DNA of 64,000 bases from Pectinophora gossypiella (GCF_024362695.1 NC_065424.1:1586786-1650785); one strand, 5' to 3'. Positions 20,770 through 31,158 are shown, numbered from the stretch's first letter. The notes: generated by a model from the sequence alone, not told the origin. Program-made: numbers and translations.

Positions 20770-20783
20770 TTAATTCTTTTTAC
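20770..20783. repeat. Right 14-bp direct repeat of the composite insertion
   Basis: Exact repeat of 17353-17366. Confidence 0.7.
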
Positions 20784-20952
20784 ATTGTTTTTGTTTGGAT
20801 AAATGGTGCGGGAAAACAAAAGCATTTTGGCTAAGCCCTAGGAGTAAAGAAAAAAACAAAACAGTGTTGCCATATGATACGACTGACTTACAGGCATAGA
20901 CTAAACAATAATAGTACGAATAGAAGTGACACTCTCCGCCCCGTGCGTGTGT

Positions 20953-21315
20953 CGAATGGATCTAAAAAGATTTTTCCCGTGGATTTTACCACAATTTCAT
21001 TTATTATTTAATAGTTTACTTTACACAGAAACAAAGAAAGACAAGTTGAGATGAATTGAAATTTCTTTACAGATTGTTAGCAATGGAACACAGGCATACA
21101 GCCATAAAATTGACCTTTAACAACTGCATCATTGACATTTAGATCGAATAAATGATTTGAATAAGAGTTCAAGTGATTACGCTGAACCTCTTTCACTGTT
21201 TCTTAATTAATGTTTCCTCAAGCGTTTCACTTAAGGTAGTCTAGTTCATTGGCAATATTGTTGTCACTATGGCGATTTGCGCGTAACTTCCTGTATTTTA
21301 GATGTCTTCTTTTTG
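20953..21315. repeat. Segmental duplication, copy 1
   Basis: This stretch matches 22897-23372 in the same orientation, including GCAATGGAACACAGGCATAC, TTCACTGTTTC and TTGTTGTCACTATGGCG. The open frames across it are not conserved between the two copies, so I do not call it coding. Confidence 0.85.
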
Positions 21316-21870
21316 AACTCCGTAGAGTTAGACCGAGATATGGACCGATTCTTGAAGGATCAGTGTCTTTGTCGTGAATTGTGTCCGTCTCTCGTAGTTG
21401 TATCGAAAAGTAATTTGTATTCACACCTCCTCAAAGCTCAAATAAATCCAGGGTCATCGGATAAGTTAATTAAAATGGTAATTAAAACCGTTTGGTACGC
21501 CAATCGCGCAGCAGCAATAAAGTGGAAGCGAATATCGAACAGACCAATGTCGAAAACGAAGCTTTTACATGATTAAATGGCAAGTTATTCACTTAACATG
21601 CGCCAAGGTAGGCTGCGGAAGTTTGATAATATAGAAAAAAAGAAATGAAAGAAAGTATTTATTATTAGAGGACGCAATAACAATACAATAACATCAATGA
21701 AATAATTTCCAAGACTTCACTCACTGGTTGCTAGTACAAACACACATACATACCTACCTAAGTACATAACGTCGACAGTGAAAACTTCTTTTTAAGCGCC
21801 TGTTTGAAAAATTACATTCTAATGTGATTTTCTTCAACACAACCTCAATTTCTTCCAACTAATTTCAATA
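21316..21870. other. Unassigned DNA
   Basis: No recognised repeat. A frame of 99 codons at 21277-21576 overlaps the duplication end and is not conserved. Confidence 0.4.
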
Positions 21871-22209
21871 ACGACCTCCGTGGTCCAGTGGTTGTGTGTG
21901 GATTGTGAGGTGGATTACCAACCTTATCAACCCTAGTGTCAGGATTATTATTGAGCCGTAAAAGGCCCCTGACATGACTCATGTAACGACTACGTACTTT
22001 ATCAGTAAGTAGTAACCGGGAGTAACGGCTTAACGTGCCTTCCGAAGCACGGATCATCTTACTTTCAGACAATCAGGTGATCAGCCTGTAATGTCCTAAC
22101 CAAACTAGGGATCACAAAGTAATTTTTGTGGTATGTCTTCAACGGGACTCGAGCCCGGGACCTCCGGATCGTGAGCCTAACGCTGAACCACTGGACCACG
22201 GAAGTCGTT
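21871..22209 (-). mobile_element. SINE-A with an inverted copy of its own head at the 3' side
   Basis: An otherwise complete antisense SINE-A ends in its head at 22186-22208. At the other end (21871-21893) there is a sense copy of the same 23 bp, ACGACCTCCGTGGTCCAGTG plus GTT. The two heads match at 22 of 23 bases in inverted orientation. Confidence 0.88.
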
Positions 22210-22239
22210 CGTGATGAGCCCATCATTCTACGACTATTA

Positions 22240-22375
22240 TACTACATACATACATAAACTCTCGCCTATTTCCCACCGGAGTAAGCAGAGACTATGGAAT
22301 TCCATTTGCTTCGATCCTAACACACTTCTCCTGCTTCCTACACTTTCATCAATCGTTTCATACACGCACGCCAAT
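22240..22375 (-). pseudogene. RTE-3 LINE C-terminal remnant
   Basis: The antisense reads RACMKRLMK, then after stops SKWNSIVSAYSGGK and a stop, matching the intact end at 34497-34679. Confidence 0.65.
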
Positions 22376-22416
22376 TCAGAGTACGTCGTCATCGTAAATG
22401 TGGTCGTCGTGATATT

Positions 22417-22534
22417 ATATAGGGTGCTACTGATGTAACGAATACTGAAGGGGATGATTTAGACCATGATTCTGAGTTGATATCAAGTGGAATTTTCCGT
22501 CGTTTTCGTTACGATGTCACTAACACCCTGTATA
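22417..22534. mobile_element. MITE-2, short copy with both termini
   Basis: Left end TATAGGGTGCTACTGATGTA and right end GATGTCACTAACACCCTGTA are inverted relatives. The inside holds a single arm (GATTCTGAGTTGATATCAAG). This copy defines the family ends. Confidence 0.75.
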
Positions 22535-22896
22535 CTGAGCCTAAATTAATCCCCTACCTACCTACAGCCCTGTCTACTCTTGATTCATCAAAGCCAGATT
22601 TTAACGTGAAGATCGACTTCAGCCTGAATGGACCAAGTTTAGTAGAATTCGATATGAATAAAATTGCTAAATCACTATGCTTCAATAACTTTCGGATTAC
22701 GTTAATAACTTTGCATAGCTAATTAGTTCGATGACTTTTAAAAGGTAAAGAGACAAGTATTTGGTATTTGAAATAAATTCAAACTAATTATAATTAGTTT
22801 TCCTTAAGAACTGCTTAAGGGGTCTGTAAATTTGCTTTGTCAGAGTCATGCTCATTAAGTTGCGAATTCGTTTTATTTATTTTAAACTAGCGATTT
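22535..22896. other. Unassigned DNA
   Basis: No recognised repeat or RNA feature. Confidence 0.35.
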
Positions 22897-23372
22897 CGAA
22901 TGGATCCCAAAAGACTGGATTTACCTTTCATTTATTATTTAATAGTTTATTTTACACAGAAACAAAAACATAAAGACAAGTCGAGTTGGTTTAAAATAGG
23001 GATATGAGACTCTGGACTCTGTTTACAGGGATAACCGCGTAAACTTAAAACAATGTATAATTCGAGTTGGATTGAAGTTTCTTTACACATTGTTTTCAAT
23101 ATGAAATAGCAATGGAACACAGGCATACAGCCATAAAATTGACCTTTGACAACTGCATCATTGACATTTAAATCGAATAAACGATTTTGAATAAGAGTTC
23201 AAGGGATTACGCTGAACCTCTTTCACTGTTTCCTAATTAATGTTTCCTCAAGCGTTTCACTTAAGGCAGTCTATTTTGGGCCGCAGTCGATGACTCGTTT
23301 ATCATTCATTGGCAATATTGTTGTCACTATGGCGTGCGCGGAACTTCCTGTATTTTAGAGGTCTTCTTTTTG
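22897..23372. repeat. Segmental duplication, copy 2
   Basis: Direct copy of 20953-21315, about 1.95 kb downstream. It is longer because of a 72-bp insertion at 22990-23061 and a ~55 bp extra stretch near 23270-23300. Confidence 0.85.
22990..23061. mobile_element. Small MITE-3-related insertion with 8-bp TSD
   Basis: CGAGTTGG flanks it at 22982-22989 and 23062-23069. Copy 1 of the duplication lacks it. It shares GGGATATGAGACT and GATAACCGCGTAAACTTAAA with the 4609-4800 region. Confidence 0.8.
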
Positions 23373-23539
23373 CTTTGCAAGGGAAGGAAAATGACAAAAT
23401 TTATCACGATATGTCGCTTAGGATTAGTGTAATACCTACTTATGAACATCCTTCCTTACTTTGGATGCAGTGGATTTGGTAGAGTAAGCTTCATTCTTCA
23501 TACAGTTAATAATTGAAAAGTTCTGTGTTCACTGCGGTT

Positions 23540-24150
23540 ATCATATACCTTTCTTAAAACATTTTATTTTGTAAACGAACACTAATTTCAACTGTTTTAA
23601 GACAGTAGTTAAACAAAAACTTTACAAAAAAGGTTATTATAAAGTTAGTGGCGGAAAGGTTCTGGAGTGGCGACCACGTGTCGGACGACGCTCAGTGGGT
23701 AGGCCCGCTACAAGGTGGACCGACGATCTGGTGAAGGTCGCGGGAAGCCGCTGGATGCGGGCAGCGCAGGACCGATCGTCGTGGAGATCCTTGGGGGAGG
23801 CCTATGCCCAGCAGTGGGCGTCATACGGCTGATGATGATGATAAAGTTAGTGATTATTTAGAAGATATGAATGCATGGGATTAACTGTCTGAGAACTGAT
23901 ATTAGGCAGCTAAATTACTCAATTGTATACCAATATTTTATGTTTATTTTTATTTTTTTTAAAGAACGTCTAGGGCCCTGTGCCGAGGTTTTTCTTGCAG
24001 CTTCTTTTCCCCGGCTATACAGGTTGTGAGAAGCTGCAGTAGTTTTAGGCGGATGAGACGTTCGTTAATGTAAAATTGACGATTCAAAGTGTAACTATGT
24101 TACCTATTGAATAAAGATATTTTTGAATTTGAATTTTTTGAATTGAAATT
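23540..24150 (+). pseudogene. L-C LINE 3' end split by an RTE-1 insertion
   Basis: Joining across the insertion, the last codons read KQKLYKKGYYK, then VSDYLEDMNAWD and a stop at 23882, homologous to the L-A C-terminus (AYYKINDYLND). The 3' UTR carries GGTTGTGAGAAGCTGCAGTA and ends AATAAAGATATTTTTGAATT. The upstream limit is uncertain. Confidence 0.8.
23651..23840 (+). mobile_element. RTE-1 LINE 3' end inserted into L-C, with 12-bp TSD
   Basis: ATAAAGTTAGTG lies at 23639-23650 and 23841-23852. Codons 23653-23832 are open and end at TGA: KVLEWRPRVGRR, SVGRPATRWTDDL, DRSSWRSLGEAYAQQW. This is the C-terminal end of an RTE-type ORF2, heavily 5'-truncated. The tail is GATGATGATG. Confidence 0.93.
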
Positions 24151-24648
24151 CTCATTTGCTTGTGTTATTCCTACACATTCTTATCCTACACTGGTATCTC
24201 TATCCAACACGACAAACAGACCCTCTTAAATGAAGAAAGCCGGCCTGATCAACGCAATGAAAGAGTCTTATAATAGATACCCTATGTAGACTAAATATTA
24301 TTATTTACAGGTTAAATTACCCTCCGATTTCAGGTGTACCTCCCAGGTATATTCTATTATTTATGAGTTCATTTCACTTATAATCTAGCACACGTACAAC
24401 ACAATATCACGACAAAACACGTTCCTTCAATACGGCCGAATCGCGTGTACAAAAATTCACATCTTCACAAAAGGCTTTTACCAAAGAAACGTATTGTAAC
24501 CTGAAAAGCATTTATTACGCTCAGCGTGGTATTAAATGGACTATCAATTAAGTGAACCCTTTATTATGCTATCAAACACAAGGGCCAATTGCGCTGTCAT
24601 AATAAAAGGAATGACGTGAGGGCGAAATTGGCGAGTTTATAGCACTCG
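24151..24648. other. Unassigned DNA
   Basis: No recognised element. Confidence 0.35.
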
Positions 24649-24783
24649 TGGTCATTTGATAAAGCAACTACTTATGATTGTTGATTGGACGATTTGTGCT
24701 GCTTGCGTCTCTGGTTCGAAGTGAACTTTGAGATATCTATTGATTAAAAGATTCAGAGTCCGAAAGTCAAACTTTGCTCTACT
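24649..24783. repeat. Local duplication, copy 1
   Basis: Matches 25015-25157 in direct orientation, e.g. GCTGCTTGCGTCTCTGGTT and TCTATTGATTAAAAG. Confidence 0.85.
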
Positions 24784-24792
24784 TTTTAAAGT

Positions 24793-25009
24793 TACATAAC
24801 ATAACATAAACAGCCTATATACGTCCCACTGCTGGGCACAGGCCTCCCCTCTATCAACCGGAGGGGGTATGGAGTATACTCCACCACGCTGCACCAACAG
24901 CTTAACGTGCCCTCCGAAGCACGGAATCATCTTAATTTTTCGGACAATCAGGTGATTTAAGCCTGAAAAGAGCCTAACGCTCTAACCACTAGACCACGGA
25001 GGCTGTTAC
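24793..25009 (-). mobile_element. SINE-C, antisense, internally deleted
   Basis: The tail (CCCACTGCTGGGCACAGGCC) and head (CTCTAACCACTAGACCACGG) are present. The B-box side of the head and the GACTGTCCTTTG block are missing. It lies between two direct copies of unique sequence. Confidence 0.87.
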
Positions 25010-25014
25010 TGACT

Positions 25015-25157
25015 TGTGATCATTTGATAAAGTAACTAAGTACTTATGATTGTTGATAGGACAATCTGTGCTGCTTGCGTCTCTGGTTAGAAGTGAATTT
25101 TGAGAGATCTATTGATTAAAAGTTTCAGAGTTCGAAAGTTAAACTTTGCTCTACGTG
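25015..25157. repeat. Local duplication, copy 2
   Basis: Second copy of 24649-24783, diverged at scattered positions. Confidence 0.85.
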
Positions 25158-25295
25158 AGAATTCACAACTTTTAAAAGTTAAAATATCACAAAACTTGGC
25201 TGGGTACATTGAACATTTATTATAAGTTAACAATCAATAGTCTTCATATGTCGGTAGAAGAGCCAAAATTAGTTCTAAATTGGTTCGTCTTCTCT

Positions 25296-25353
25296 TATTG
25301 TGCTTTGTGAGACCAATGACCGATCTCATCAGCCCTGTTGTCAGGGTTAGTAA
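25296..25353 (-). mobile_element. Decayed SINE-A tail fragment
   Basis: TCATCAGCCCTGTTGTCAGG plus a GTGAGACCAATGACC-like stretch resemble the SINE-A 3' part. Confidence 0.5.
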
Positions 25354-25365
25354 GCTTACGTTCAT

Positions 25366-25490
25366 CATCATCATCTCCCTAGCATTATCTCGTTTTTCAC
25401 AGGGTCCGCTTACCTAACCTGAAGATATGCCAGGTCCGGTTTTTTACAGAAGCGACTGCCTGTCTGCCTGTCTGTTAGTAAGCTTGCGTT
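25366..25490 (-). mobile_element. SINE-D tail, antisense
   Basis: CATCATCATC, TTTTTCACAGGGTCCGCTTA and ACAGAAGCGACTGCCTGTCT are in order. Confidence 0.8.
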
Positions 25491-25572
25491 TTGTTATGTT
25501 AAAAAATATATTATACATATATAATTTATTCTATTACTAACCGAATTTCTTACATCATCCTTCATGTTTGGA

Positions 25573-25775
25573 TCATAAATGACTATCACGTGCTCAGTGG
25601 CGAAGGAAAATATCGTGAGGAAACACACATTCCCAATGCATTTTCGGTGGTATGTGACCTAACCTGTATTGGGCTGGTTTTCCCTTCGCGGGTTGGAAGG
25701 TCTGACAGGCAGTTGCTTCTATAAAAAATCCGGACTTGTCAAGTTTTCAGGTTAAGTAAGGGATATAGAAATAAC
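25573..25775 (+). mobile_element. SINE-D body, sense
   Basis: From GATCATAAATGACTATCACG through AATGCATTTTCGGTGG to GGTTGGAAGGTCTGACAGGC and the AGGTTAAGTAAGG tail. Lies head-to-head with the previous entry. Confidence 0.82.
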
Positions 25776-26350
25776 ACGGGATATTTTAAATATCTTTACT
25801 CCTTATATTCTAACAAAATCCTCTAACCCGGCCGACATCGCACCAAATACTCCCCTTTCTTACTTTTTAAAACCTCCTTACGTCCCATTCATTAACCATC
25901 CTCCATTCATACCGTAAACAATCAAATTCCCATTCATTATCCTTCCATAGTATTCTCACTTTCCTACAGCTGCGCACCCTGTGAAAAACGGGACAATTAC
26001 ACTTACACCTTCGCTCTACATTAAACCTCAGGAAGTAAACTATAGCTACTTAGTAAGTAGGTAATCTCACTCCACAGGCACCCATCATTCGTCCATAACA
26101 CCTAATAATAGCCAGTTAGAAATGCGAGTAACTGAAAATACCCGCTTTATTGACGTGACGTCGACAGAGCGGTTTTAATCTGTTTATTAACATGGTTATT
26201 ATTACTGGTTTCTATTAGCGATGGCATTCTCGAGGTAACTCTAGGTAACGGCCACTGGTTGTTTACTATTTACCAGCTTCGTGGCTCGCGCCGCGGCTTA
26301 GGCAATTCTCACACTGCGCCGCATGACAACACAGTCCAACACACAGAACA
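25776..26350. other. Unassigned DNA
   Basis: A SINE-D-like CACCCTGTGAAAAACGGGAC sits at 25976-25995. The rest is not recognised. Confidence 0.4.
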
Positions 26351-26432
26351 AACACGCACAGTCTAACACACAGAAAATGTATCCGCATGAACGCGCGTGG
26401 ATGCATTTTCTGTGTGTTAGACTGTGCGTGTT
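26351..26432. repeat. Perfect 29-bp hairpin
   Basis: AACACGCACAGTCTAACACA and the next nine bases (26351-26379) are exactly complementary to 26404-26432, with a 24-bp loop. A diverged extra copy of the left arm precedes it at about 26328-26350. Confidence 0.9.
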
Positions 26433-27084
26433 TTCTATACAAACGAAGATACTTACAAGCAACGGACGAACACACATCCACGCGCTATGCTGCATCATGC
26501 GAGGCAGTGTGTTTTTTTTTTTTTTTGGTAGGTTTAAATACACACTAACATATACGACGCGAAGTTGCAAATCTACAATAAGTCTCGTCAAAAAATTAAA
26601 GTTATTAAATGCCAAAATAATATCTTATCTATTTATTACAAAATCAGATAATTATATAACAAAATTATTATAAAGTAACACGAAAAATTTTAAGTCTAGA
26701 TAGTTTTATAAGTACAAACTAAAATATTGTTTAAATAGGTATAGGGATTAAAACATATTTGAAGTAAATTAATCGAGTAAGGGACATGTGTGTAGTGTTT
26801 ACATAAGTATATAAACACATCGAGACAACGAGGCAGGCATCGAGACAAACTTTTGCGGGTTTACCGATGTCTGTATTCCAGTGTTTGTAACATTGTTTTT
26901 ATAAGAAAATAAATAAATAAAAAATAAAATAAATATTATTGTAAGACGCAGGTATTATTAAATATATAATAAATATATATTATAAAATACTTGAATCGAT
27001 ATAATCGATTCACATATATATTCTGTCATCTCGGGCAAAGCACTACGCGGTGGCCACAATTAAAAAAGTAAACTGTACGGGTAT
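26433..27084. other. Unassigned AT-rich DNA
   Basis: T run at 26512-26526 and AAATAAATA-type simple sequence at about 26910-26980. Nothing coding. Confidence 0.4.
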
Positions 27085-27240
27085 GTACAGTCATGAGCAA
27101 TATCATTACCCACTTCAGAACCCTGTCGCAATATCATATTTGATATTTAATGAGACTTACTTAGGCTTAATTTGTCAAAAAAGTTAATGTGACATGGTTT
27201 CAAAATGTATACATACGAGTATTAGTACTCGTGACCGTAC
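27085..27240. mobile_element. MITE-1, 156 bp, both termini
   Basis: Left end GTACAGTCATGAGCA and right end, read from the other strand, GTACGGTCACGAGTA are near-identical inverted repeats. The middle includes TTTGTCAAAAAAGTTAATGT. No TSD is clear. Other copies lie at 27952, 42408 and 55989. Confidence 0.8.
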
Positions 27241-27905
27241 GGGGGTAGAGTGACCTAGTGTGTGGCAAAGAGCCGATATTTATTTATATTTATTATATTG
27301 AGGCGAATACACTACAATGTGTAAACAAATAACCTTATAAAGTTTATTTCACGGTATGTCTAATCCCATAATAAATGTACTAAAAGTAAAACCTCATAAA
27401 GTATAACCATAATTCTCCTGTCAAATCCTACCAACTCCAACCCTTATCACAGATTCAAAGATTGAATACCTTTCAATGTTTCAAAGAATTCTTCAATTTC
27501 AAATAAAACCTTCAGTAGGGACAGTGCGAAGATTCAAAGATCAGTTTACAACTCGACCGTTTATTTGTAAATACACTTGGTAACTTTCACAATATAGTAT
27601 TACAACTAGTGGTGCACTCGACCAGCATAGATTCGACTTAGGTCTATACTCCAGCTAGCGATAACGATAGAATGCCCGTTCTGGGATGGATGAGCGTCTT
27701 TTATGCCCTTCGCGCCATGATTAACCGTCATACTAATGCTCACAGTGTTGCCAGTGTCCAAAATATAATATGGAACTAGTATTAAGGTAGCAGATATCAT
27801 AAATACTAGCTATTACTGTTACACAAATTACAAGTACGGACAAGTTTTGAGCGTTACCCATTGGTTTAGAGATTAGTTGTGCTAAAAGTAATATTAGCAG
27901 CATTA
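27241..27905. other. Unassigned DNA between two MITE-1 copies
   Basis: Two short opposed open frames at 27606-27933 show no domain. No repeat recognised. Confidence 0.4.
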
Positions 27906-27951
27906 TTATTCCAAGCTCACGACTATATCCCAATTGGGGTAGTCAGCGATA

Positions 27952-28078
27952 TGTATACACTTTGGTACCATGTCACATTAACTTTTTTGACAAATTGAAC
28001 TGTAAGTCTCACTAAATGTCAAATATGTTAGTGCGACAGAGTCCTAAAGTGGGTACATTATATTGCTCATGACTGTAC
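27952..28078 (-). mobile_element. MITE-1, inverted and truncated
   Basis: Inverted relative to 27085-27240. It keeps ACATTAACTTTTTTGACAAA and the GCTCATGACTGTAC end, and lacks the other end. Repeat E sequence abuts it on both sides (27910-27945 and 28079-28170). Confidence 0.75.
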
Positions 28079-28190
28079 CCACACCTCACCGAAGATGAAG
28101 TAGATGAGCCGTATCGCCATCTATAATAGTCGGGACAACTCTGTAGTGAAAAACTACACTTAAGATAAATTAATAACTCTTTGGTGGTAT
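28079..28190 (+). repeat. Repeat E copy
   Basis: ACCCACACCTCACCGA, a GTATCGCCATCTATAATAG-like block and AAGATAAATTAATAACTC follow the family order. Confidence 0.55.
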
Positions 28191-28602
28191 TTTTTTCAAA
28201 TATACATAATTTTTATACGCAATCAATTTTAATATTTTTGACAAATTCTCTGCCAGACCTAGAGGAAAGCATAAACAATGTTACCTACCTACTTTCAGAT
28301 TCAGTTGCTTAATGTTTATTAGAAAGAAAGAAAAAATATTTATTTCCATATTGGACGCCATGATGATTAATGATGATTGATGGATTTTTGTTGATGATTT
28401 TCCATGTTGGTATTAACTTTATTGACTGCCTATTTGGGCAACAGGACGAGACTGTCCAGTAGGGCTAAATTGCGCAACGTGATAAGATATTGTCACGGTC
28501 ATTTTATCGATTCTGACGATGTAATTATATCGTTTTGTCAATATGTGAACCCAAACAAGTCATGTCGTTCTTATCGATTTCGACAAAATTTATCATATAA
28601 TT

Positions 28603-28698
28603 TAGCATATAAAAGTAAGTGCGCAATGCAAACAAATGTCAAATTGCAATATTGCTTTCTTAGATGAATTGCTTCGATGTGGCCATTTTAACCCCCCG
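28603..28698 (+). mobile_element. MITE-6 half copy
   Basis: The loop (GCATATAAAAGTAAGTGCGC) and right arm (GCTTCGATGTGGCCATTTTA) of the family are present. The left arm is missing. Confidence 0.75.
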
Positions 28699-28784
28699 GG
28701 TTTGGTCAGACTATACCAGCAGAATATTGGGGATTCGGTTGCCAGCAACTTTGCCGATGACAACCAGGTGAGGTACCCTTTGTA

Positions 28785-28872
28785 CATACATAAACTCACG
28801 CCTATTTACCACCAGGGTAAGCAAGACTATGGAAATCCATTTGCTTCGATCCTGGCACACTTCCCTTGCTAG
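28785..28872 (-). repeat. RTE-3 LINE 3' end fragment
   Basis: Antisense to the 34640-34690 segment; GCTTACCCTGGTGG and the TATGTATGTAC-like tail are recognisable. Confidence 0.6.
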
Positions 28873-29261
28873 TGTAGTATAGAGTGTAGTATGTTTCGGG
28901 CGAAACGTAAATTTTAATGTAAGTACTTGACTGTCTTAGTTGCTTAGTGTTGTAAAACTTAAAAGAAATAAAGAATTTTTGAAAACAATCAAAACAATTG
29001 TTTCAAAGATCGTACTAAACCTTTTCATACTCGTATATGTTGTTGGAGACCTAACGAGACAGTGGCTTTAAAGTTCAATCTTGCACAAAAGCCTTCAATA
29101 TTAGAAATTATTTCCCATCCAATGTGTAATGTGGTGATTTGCAGTAATGTCGATAGAATTTAAGTCCTCTATTACCTGTCTATCATATCCAGACTATTTC
29201 ATTCGAACGAAGGATTGACATAAATCATAATTGTGTCTGCGCCTTATATTATACTGTGCTT
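28873..29261. other. Unassigned DNA
   Basis: AAATAAAGAATTTTTGAAAA at about 28968-28985 could be a LINE polyadenylation end, but no family match supports it. Confidence 0.3.
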
Positions 29262-29273
29262 GTTTTCTATTAT

Positions 29274-29570
29274 CATCATCATCATCATCAGCCCTTTAAC
29301 GTCCCCACTGCTGGGGCACGGGCCTTCCCTATGGATGGATAGGGAGATCGGGCCTTAAACCATCACGCGAGCCCAGTGCGGATTGATGGTTATTAACGAC
29401 TGCTAATGCAGCCGGGACCAACGGCTTAACGTGCCTTCTGAAGCACGGAGGAGCTCGAGATGAAAACTATTTTTTTGTGGTCACCCATCCTATGACCGGC
29501 CTTTGCGAAAGTTGCTTAACTTCAACAATCGCAGACCGAGCGCGTTTACCGGTGCGCCACCGAGCTCCTC
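29274..29570 (-). mobile_element. SINE-B, full length, with TSD
   Basis: GTTTTCTATTAT (29262-29273) and GTTTTTTATTAT (29571-29582) flank it with one mismatch. All SINE-B blocks are present. Confidence 0.9.
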
Positions 29571-29582
29571 GTTTTTTATTAT

Positions 29583-30189
29583 AAATATTGGAAATCCTAC
29601 GGAGCACGTAAGTACGTAAGCACGTAACCAATACTTCGAAAAATCACAGCATTAAATAAGTTCGTCTCGACAAATTGCTCATACTAAATGCCTAGAAAAA
29701 ACCCTCTTCATCTTATATATTGGCACACTTTACACAAAACACCTCGTTTTACACAGACAACACATTGACGTTATCGTACACGCGCATCTGTGTGAGTGAC
29801 GTCTGACGCCCATACGATTGAAGACTAAAGTATGACCGAGGGTGAGGTAAATTTTACTGAGCCGCTGGTGGGGAGCGGAAAGTTACCATTCTATACCTTA
29901 TGCTATGATATTAACCTTCATACACGCGAGTCGCACCATTATAATCACAGGGATAAAATTTGAAAATAGAATTTGAATCCCTCTTTCCTTTACCTAGCCA
30001 TTAGTTCAACAGCATTGCGTGTTGATCTTATCGCGTGGCCTGCGATACCGTGAACCGCCGTGATAACACTCCTGTTGTTACTGCTATCCTGGTACTATAA
30101 AACTACGAATTTTATTCATTCCTCACAGGGAAAAAACTTAGAATAACAGCTTAGAATGCGTTAAGCTGTTGTTCAATTTCAGTTCAGTT
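29583..30189. other. Unassigned DNA
   Basis: Nothing recognised. Confidence 0.35.
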
Positions 30190-30362
30190 CAATTATCCCT
30201 TTTTCACAGGGTGCGCTTACCTAACCTGAAGATTTGACAGATCAGGTTTTTTACAGAAGCGACTGCCTGTCTGAGCCTCCAACCCGCAAGGGAAAATCCA
30301 GCCCAATATAGGTTAGGTCACATACCATGTTTTCCTTCACCGCTGAGTACGTGATAAACATT
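30190..30362 (-). mobile_element. SINE-D, antisense, partial
   Basis: The tail and middle (TTTTTCACAGGGTGCGCTTA, CCAGCCCAATATAGG) are present. The AATGCATTTCTCGGGAA block is deleted and the head is missing. Confidence 0.83.
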
Positions 30363-30860
30363 TACCGCAGCATATCGTAAGTAAATAAGAAAAAATCTTT
30401 AATTCTTCTACAAATATACTTAGTAATATTTGTAAAGGCCAGTACCTTAACCTAAGCACATACAATTTACGAGTTTTTTTTCTGATTACTAGTGGCTCTA
30501 TCTATATCATTAGAACAGCAAGTGGACGATCTTAGATATGCCTTTATCGTTACGTCGTAAACATAGTAGTTTAATAGTACCAGGACAACAGCAACATTAG
30601 GGTGTTATCACACGCATACACGCCATCGCTTCCCACGCCCCAGTAATGCAACGGAGTAGAAACTACTACAGCTGATATCACAAGTTGCAGACAGTAATAT
30701 GGAGCTGTTTGCCTTGTTGAAGGAGTGAGTGGATTTAGGCTTGCCTTGCCCATCTAAGATGTTAGACAAAAAAAAAATCTTTAACAGAGATGGTACATAA
30801 TAATATTTGCAGTTGTGACCTCCTAGTAGGTATGAAACACCTGTGTCAGAAGGTCACGCT
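30363..30860. other. Unassigned DNA
   Basis: Nothing recognised. Confidence 0.35.
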
Positions 30861-30873
30861 CCTCCGTATCCAT

Positions 30874-31158
30874 CATCATCATCATCAGCCCATTAACGTC
30901 CCCTCTGCTGGGGCACGGGCCTTCCCTATGGATGGATAGGGAGATCGGGCCTTAAACCATCACGCGGGCCCAGTGCGGATTGATGGTTATTAACGACTGC
31001 TAATGCAGCCGGGACCAACGGCATAACGTGCCTTCCGAAGCACGGAGAAGCTCGAGATGAAAACTTTTGTGGTCACCCATCCTATGACCGGCCTTTGCGA
31101 AAGTTGCTTAACTTCAACAATCGCAGACCGAGCGCGTTTACCGCTGCGCCACCGAGCT
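30874..31158 (-). mobile_element. SINE-B, full length, with TSD
   Basis: CCTCCGTATCCAT (30861-30873) and CCTCCATATCCAT (31159-31171) flank it with one mismatch. The A run seen in other copies near the middle is shortened. Confidence 0.9.

Noticed and set aside
20475..20825. 116-codon antisense frame at the L-B 5' end
   Set aside because: It crosses the 14-bp TSD and insertion boundary into flanking DNA, so it is not a gene; only a short part could be LINE N-terminal sequence in another frame.
21227..21576. Opposed frames of 65 and 99 codons
   Set aside because: They overlap the segmental duplication, and the second copy does not keep either frame open.
26298..26673. Opposed 105- and 116-codon frames
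   Set aside because: They arise from the perfect hairpin at 26351-26432 and simple flanking sequence.
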